A stretch of DNA of 64,000 nt from Platerodrilus igneus (taxonomy: Eukaryota > Arthropoda > Insecta > Coleoptera > Lycidae). The notes below the pieces were generated by a model. The model saw nothing but the letters and a program-made list of their open reading frames with translations, was not told where the DNA came from and ran no database searches. Shown in pieces: positions 58,481 to 64,000 of this stretch. A program made the translations under genes and the position numbers. The stretch covers positions 10,075,001-10,139,000 of the forward strand of contig JARFIW010001480.1 of NCBI GenBank assembly GCA_036346225.1, in the 5' to 3' direction. Each line of letters starts with the position of its first letter. The first letter of the stretch is position 1.

Positions 58481-61400
58481 TTAAAATACCGGTAGCGGCG
58501 CTAGTTTGACCAAAGGTCGTTTTAATGTGCCATGTGCAGTTTTGATCTCAGCGACACGTATAATACCGTCCGCACCGGGAAAAGTATTAATAATACGACC
58601 AAACTTCCATTGAAGTGGAGAAAGCTGGTCGTCCTTGATGAGGACAATAGTGTCCTTTTCAACTTGTCGGACACCTACCTTAGAGTGCCATTTAACCTTT
58701 TGATTCAGAGTATGTAAGTACTCATGGCTCCAGCGAGCCCAAAAATCTTGATGGAGTTTTTGCAGGAGTTTCCACCTGCTCTTTAATGATAAAACGTTGG
58801 TTGAATGGTCCTTATCTGGTGGTGCAGAAAGAGGCTCCATAGTTAGGAAATGACCTGGTGTTAAGCAACGCTAGTCATTTGGATCCGAACTCAAAGCGCA
58901 GAGTGGCCTTGAATTTAGAACAGATTCAATTTGAGTAAGAACTGTGTAAAGTTCCTCAAAGGTAAGTTTTTGTTCGCCGATTACGCGAGCTAGGTGTGTC
59001 TTTACCGACTTAACACCGCTTTCCCACAAGCCACCGAAGTGAGGGGCGCTAGGTGGATTAAACGATCACTTTATCTTTTCTGAGGTTACTGCACTATGCA
59101 GATAACTCATAAGCTGACGATAGGCACCTACAAAATTAGTACCGCAATCACTAAATATTTGAGAACAGCGTCCTCGACGTGCTATAGATCGTCGCAAAGC
59201 GGCAAGAAACGCGTCTGCCGACAAATCCGAAACAAGTTCAGTATGTGCTGCCTTAGTGGCAAAACAAACAAAAATACAAATATAGGCCTTAAGAATTTTA
59301 GAGCCTCGCAGGCGGTTAGCCTTTATTAAAAGAGGGCCAGCAAAATCAACACCAACAATACTGAACGGTTTGATTTGGGTAATACGTGCTGCCGGTAGGT
59401 CTCCCATAGGAGGAGTTACCAGGACCGGTTTGGTACGAAAACATCTATGACATGATGATAAATAATTTCTGATTGAATTTTTAATAGAAAGGATCCAGAA
59501 ATTCTGTTGGATAAGATACGCTGTGGTATTAACACCGGGATGGCAATACCTTTCATGAGTTGACCGAATGATAAGTTCGGTTAATCGGTGCCGCTGAGGC
59601 AATAACGCAGGAAACTTTTCGAAATAGGAAAGCGAAGAATGTGTCAAGCGCCCACCTACTCTTAAGATATTTTGTGGATCAACAAATGCAGAAAGTTTTT
59701 GCAAGTTTTTAGGTAATTTACGGTTTGCCTTGATCGAAGCTATTTCCTTTGAAAATGTAACATTTTGTACATGCCGAATGATAATCATGAGAGCATTGTG
59801 TAATTCAATGTCTGTTAAGGGACCCGTATGACGTTGAGCCATGGGTTTAGAAAATCTATAAATGTAAGCCACGATGCCTTGGATTTTATATAACGATGAA
59901 AAGCGACTTAGTAAAATGTCAATGACGTTTGGATCTGTTTGAGCGACAAATGTTAGGATCTTCTTTTCCGTAGTTACCTCAGCAATTGAGGTTGACAATG
60001 TTGGTTGAGGCGGCCACAAGTCACTAGGGTAGTGAAGCCATTCAGGCCCCGCCCACCATAGCGAACATGAAATAACCGCGCTTGGCATTAATCCTCGAGA
60101 TGCAGGATCAGCCGGATCATGCGAAGATTTAATATAAAACCATCGGCTAGGTGCAATGATTTCTTGAATGTGGCTAACACGGTTTGCCACAAAAGTTTTC
60201 CAACGAAAAGGTGGAGAACGTATCCAAGTGAGAGCGACCGTAGAATCACTCCACGCTGAAACATCGGAGATTTCAATCAAGCCTTGATAAGACCGAATGG
60301 TAAAAGAAAGTAAATCGGTTAATAAAACGGCGGCACATATTTCCAAATGTGGAATTGAAATGCGCTTAATTGGAGCTACTTTTGTTTTAGCGGTTACAAA
60401 TTGTACAGTTATTTCTCCAGTAGTTTGATTTATGAACTGAAAATACACTACCGCTGCATACCCTACCTCGCTAGCATCGCAAAACCCATGCAAATGACAA
60501 GTAAAAGGATCCGAAGGGGGTAAACAACGTGGTAACTTTAATGACGATAATAACGGCAACTCTTCTTGATACTGCTGCCATTGAGACGAAATGTCTGCTG
60601 GTGGGATGTCATCCCAATTTAAACCTAACATCCACAGATGCTGGATTAGGCGTTTTGCAAAAAGTGTTAGTGGGGCTAAAAACCCTAATGGATCATATAT
60701 TCTGGCAACTTGCGAAAGTATGTTGCGCTTTGTACATATTGGGTTTAATGGTTTAACCCGAAATGAGAAAATATCTTCTGTAGGTGACCATTGAAGACCT
60801 AATATTTTTATTGATTCGTCAGAATCGAAATCGAGAGAAGTATATTGGCAAAAATCTGACTGAATGCCTTCCAAAATAGAAGTTGAATTAGAACTCCATT
60901 TTCGAAGTTCAAACCCAGCCGAATATAAAAGTCGGATAAGTTGATCTTTGATTTCTCGGGCCGATTGTATAGAGTCTCCGCCGGCGACGAAATCGTCAAT
61001 ATATAGATTTGACCGTATAGCCTCAGCGGCTAACGGAAACCTTTTGCCTTCGTCAATGGCTAATTGCTGAAGAGTTTTTAATGCTAGATAAGGCGATGAT
61101 TTAATACCATAGGTCACTGTATTAAGCTGATAAGTCTGAATGGGTTCTTCTGCGGAGAACCGCCACACAATTAATTGAAACCTTCGATGTTCTTCGGTAA
61201 CCAAAATTTGTCGATACATTTGGCGAACATCACAAGTAAAAACGAAACGATGAGAGCGAAATTTAAGTAAAATTGACGAAATGTCATTTTGGAGACTAGG
61301 TCCAGCCAATTGAGTGTCATTAAGTGACACGTTGTTTTTAGCCTTTGCAGAGGCGTCAAAAACCACACGAAGTGTAGAAGTATGACCTTCCTCTTTAAAC

Positions 61401-62815
61401 ACAGGGTGATGGGGTAAAAAATAATTATCGTTCCCAACGGGCGGAGAATCGAGTAATGCCATATGACCCGCATCAAGATAGTCCTGCATGAAATTGTTGT
61501 ATTGGGCGCGTAGCTCCGGTTGAGCATGCAACTTGCGCTCTAACGAAAATAGTCGTTTTTTAGCCATGTCAAAAGACTTATCAAAAATGGGCAAAGTATC
61601 GTTGAACGGTAACGCAACAATAAAACGACCGCTAGGGTCACGAGAAAACGTGTTTTCAAAAATCAAGTCTACCTTTTCTTTTTCTGGAGAAGTATAAGGC
61701 TTGGATGGCAACTCTTCTATCTCCCAAAACCGCCTTAGGGTCTGGTCGATAGGATCTTCTACAGAAGTAAAAAATGGTTGGACAGTATCAGACTGCAAGC
61801 TTTTTGTGGGACCAATAATAGTCCAACCAAAAATTGTATTTATGGCGGCAGGCTGAAGAAATTTGCCATGTATAACACCGCCATTGATGATGAACGGATA
61901 AACATCTGCTCCAAGGAGCATGTCAATAGTTCCCGGAGAGTTCCAGGTCGGGTCTGCAAAATGCAGGCCGCATAAGTGTTCCCAATTATTAGGAACTTCA
62001 ACGCTGGGTAATTTGCCAGATATTGACGAAAGCACAAAAGTTGTGACTTCTAGAGATTTTTCAGAGTCTAACATAGAGCGAATGGTGCAGCTGACGGCAC
62101 CCCTATTGACTGCTGAAGTTGTCTGTCCAAGTTCATAAATCGGAACTTGAGAACGTATGCGTGGAAGCCAAAGTTTGCTCACGCAATCGTCTCGAATAAA
62201 GCTAGCTTGGGAGCCAGGGTCTAAGAGTACCCTGATCGGTTTGTATCTACCAGAACGATCTTGAACTTCCACAACAGCAGTGGAGAGTAAGACAGTAACC
62301 TCAAGATTTGAATTCGTCTGTGAAGACAAAACATTTGCCGGAATAGGAGAGGCTGACTGCGTCCTATTGGCATTTTTATGCATAGGTGTAGCGATCGGTT
62401 CAGCTGAACGGCTAGAAGCAGGTTGCGGTTCAAAACGTAGCAAGGTATGATGCGGCTTGGCGCAAGTTCGACAAGAGTTATAGGATTTGCATTGCATGGA
62501 CGCATGGTCTGTTCGTAAGCAATTTAAACAAAGGCGTAAGCGTTTGACAATGTCGAAACGTTCCGTCGGAGTTTTCTTTAGAAACGATTGACATCTATAA
62601 ATTAAGTGATTGCCTTTGCAAGAAGGACAATGGTGCGAAAATGAAATCTTTGAGTCACTGGAGCTACTTGGTGTATCCAGTGAAACTACGTTAGAAGAAA
62701 CCTTTGGTTTAAATTGAAACGCTGAGGATTTGTTAGGCACTGATGTGTGAGATGAATGGACAGTCGTCGAATAAGAATACAGGGGCGGTTGAAGAAAAGG
62801 TTTCCAACGCTGCAC
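58481..62815 (-). pseudogene. BEL/Pao pol, two or more in-frame stops
   Basis: A 1249-codon frame (62815-59066) has gag-end zinc knuckles (CPSCKGNHLIYRC, CLNCLRTDHASMQC), protease LLDPGSQASFI, and RT with VVFDASAKAKNN, CDVRQMY and the catalytic box LYIDDFVAGG. RNase H follows with FCDASEVGYAAVVYF, then integrase with HPGVNTT...CHRC, first core Asp VGVDFAGP and second FSDCGTNFVGA. A TGA stop at 59066 falls just before the third catalytic residue (Glu, in GGLWESGVK). The same phase then continues past a second stop near 58.87 kb to a C-terminal domain (58840-58481). It is nearly intact but cannot yield a full integrase. Confidence 0.93.
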
Positions 62816-63655
62816 ATTGTTGAGTTAAAAAATATCTCAAATCATCGAAATTGGGTATTTGCTTCGGATCCGATTGGAGTTCGAAGCGTTTTCTAGTGAA
62901 CGGATCGAGTTTTTCTAAAAGAAAATCGACTAGAATAAAGTTCCAATGTTTAGTGGGAAACTTTAAGTTAGTTAGAACGGCAAGGTTCTCTGAAAAACAA
63001 TCAATAAGTGCCCTAACTTTCTTAGGGTCTTCTAATTTTAAAGGTGGAAAATCTTTCATAGCCTTCCAATGCAAAGTTGCTAATAAACGCGGATTGCTAA
63101 ATCGCTCACGCAAGGCATTATATGAGATAATAAAATTATCCCCCGAAATGGGTACCGATTTAATAATTTTCAAAGACTCCCCGCTACAGCAATTGATAAG
63201 GTAATTTAATTTTTCGATATTGGACAGTGACGCATTATTATAAACCAGACTGTCAAATAAATCGATAAAGGATGAGAATTCCGTTACCTCATTATTAAAA
63301 TGTGGGAGCTTTAACGGTAACAATTTTGATCCCGTGCTGCTTGGAGCATTTTCCGTAATTTGTGCCCGCATTTCTTGCATCGTTTCAAGATGCAGCAGTA
63401 TGCAATAATAAGCGGAATCCACTTCCTTCCGTAAAGCGTTGTAATTCAATAATTCTGCCTCGTTACAGGACGCTAAGACATCAACTAAAACCTTATTAAA
63501 ATTGGAGTAAATGTCACTTACTCCCCTTGTTTGAATATGAAATAACGTTTTTAAACTTGAATCACTTTGTATAGCGTTGCCAAGTTCCCACATCTCTATA
63601 ATCCGTATTTTAAGTAATTCGAGTTCTGCTAAGTGTGTTTTTTTGGAGCCATTCT
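62733..63655 (-). pseudogene. BEL/Pao gag, frameshifted at both ends
   Basis: The main frame 63593-62733 contains LLPLKLPHFNNEVTEFSSFI and ALRERFSNPRLLATLHWKAM, typical of BEL gag. Open coding text continues upstream to a run of seven A residues (plus-strand T run about 63638-63644). The only suitable ATG (63650-63652) lies just beyond that run in another phase. At its 3' end gag overlaps pol in a different phase, and homology passes from one to the other near 62780-62815, so a second frameshift is likely; BEL elements normally make one gag-pol polyprotein. Confidence 0.82.
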
Positions 63656-64000
63656 GAAAGACCTACAATAAAATGCTGTAAAACGGTAACCGCTCAGATG
63701 TGCGCTGAGAAATATTAAAATATTATGGGTTGTTGTTCAAGGCACGAAAAATGTAAAATAGCGCATAAATCGATAAATCACGTTTATGACTATTAGCCTG
63801 CAATGGGTCTTAAGCAACACGTGGAAAACTAAGCGGTTTCTCAAATTCTTACAAAGCGTTTAGATAAAATTTACAGTTTACGACGGGCGGCCTTTACATC
63901 AAAGCTCAGAGGGTCCACCAACTTCTAACATGTGGTTATCATATTTGCAAGATGCAGCTTCTACAACTTTATTACTCCTGCAAATGTGTTCAATATTTTA
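63656..64000. other. Leader upstream of BEL gag
   Basis: Non-coding. I could not identify a primer binding site or LTR edge with confidence. On the minus strand a TTGGTGGACCC phrase at about 63.91 kb is a weak primer-site candidate. Confidence 0.35.

Larger units (their letters stand above)
58241..64000 (-). mobile_element. BEL/Pao LTR retrotransposon (5' LTR outside window)
   Basis: The minus strand encodes gag and pol of BEL/Pao type: gag with CCHC knuckles, aspartic protease, RT with YIDD, RNase H, integrase and the C-terminal domain typical of this superfamily. The 5' end lies beyond 64000; the left boundary is approximate. Only a few breaks are present, so it is the best-preserved coding element here. 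Confidence 0.93.

Noticed and set aside
59066..62815. 1249-codon open frame as a host gene
   Set aside because: Protease, YIDD RT, RNase H and integrase motifs in order identify BEL/Pao pol.

Overview
The window is AT-rich eukaryotic DNA, almost certainly from an insect. It carries a gypsy-type errantivirus with an env gene, Jockey-, R1- and RTE-like non-LTR retrotransposons, a BEL/Pao element, a mariner with TA target duplications, a non-autonomous hAT element and a tRNA-derived SINE family. That mixture is typical of insects, and envelope-bearing errantiviruses are essentially insect elements. I cannot name a species. I found no host protein-coding exon I can defend. The window reads as intergenic or intronic sequence built from layered transposable elements.

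Layout. 1-7.4 kb: AT-rich non-coding DNA with a near-identical direct repeat (1-188 and 6064-6268), (TA)n tracts with conserved flanks, a 13-bp minisatellite and a palindrome whose arms carry tRNA-like sequences. 7.4-9.7 kb: Jockey relic on the minus strand with a SINE in ORF1. 14.3-17.3 kb: R1-like fragment (minus), zinc-knuckle gag-like reading frame with a 13-residue repeat (plus), a tandem repeat with CA tracts, and a second SINE. 17.8-26.6 kb: complete Ty3/gypsy element with 1.8-kb LTRs, minus strand. 28.4-28.8 kb: R1-like RT fragment, minus strand. 31.2-35.5 kb: two RTE-like copies, plus strand, one carrying a 636-bp insertion. 35.6-37.0 kb: full-length dead mariner. 38.1-47.7 kb: complete errantivirus provirus, minus strand, with 547-bp LTRs, a CGCT target duplication and a SINE inside env. 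47.7-48.5 kb: non-autonomous hAT element with a perfect 8-bp duplication. 53.5-56.5 kb: second Jockey relic, interrupted by a SINE and by a solo LTR of the 17.8-26.6 kb family. 58.4-63.7 kb: BEL/Pao gag-pol, minus strand.

How the parts relate. Nesting gives relative ages: both Jockey copies predate their SINEs; Jockey-2 also predates the solo LTR; the errantivirus predates the SINE in its env. Every transposon gene examined is broken by stops, frameshifts, insertions or lost catalytic residues, so nothing here looks autonomous today, although some LTR pairs are still very similar. The most notable observations are two SINE insertions at nearly the same homologous position in two separate Jockey ORF1 genes, the tRNA-bearing palindrome, and a recurring (TA)n core with inverted CACAGCAA/TTGCTGTG flanks.
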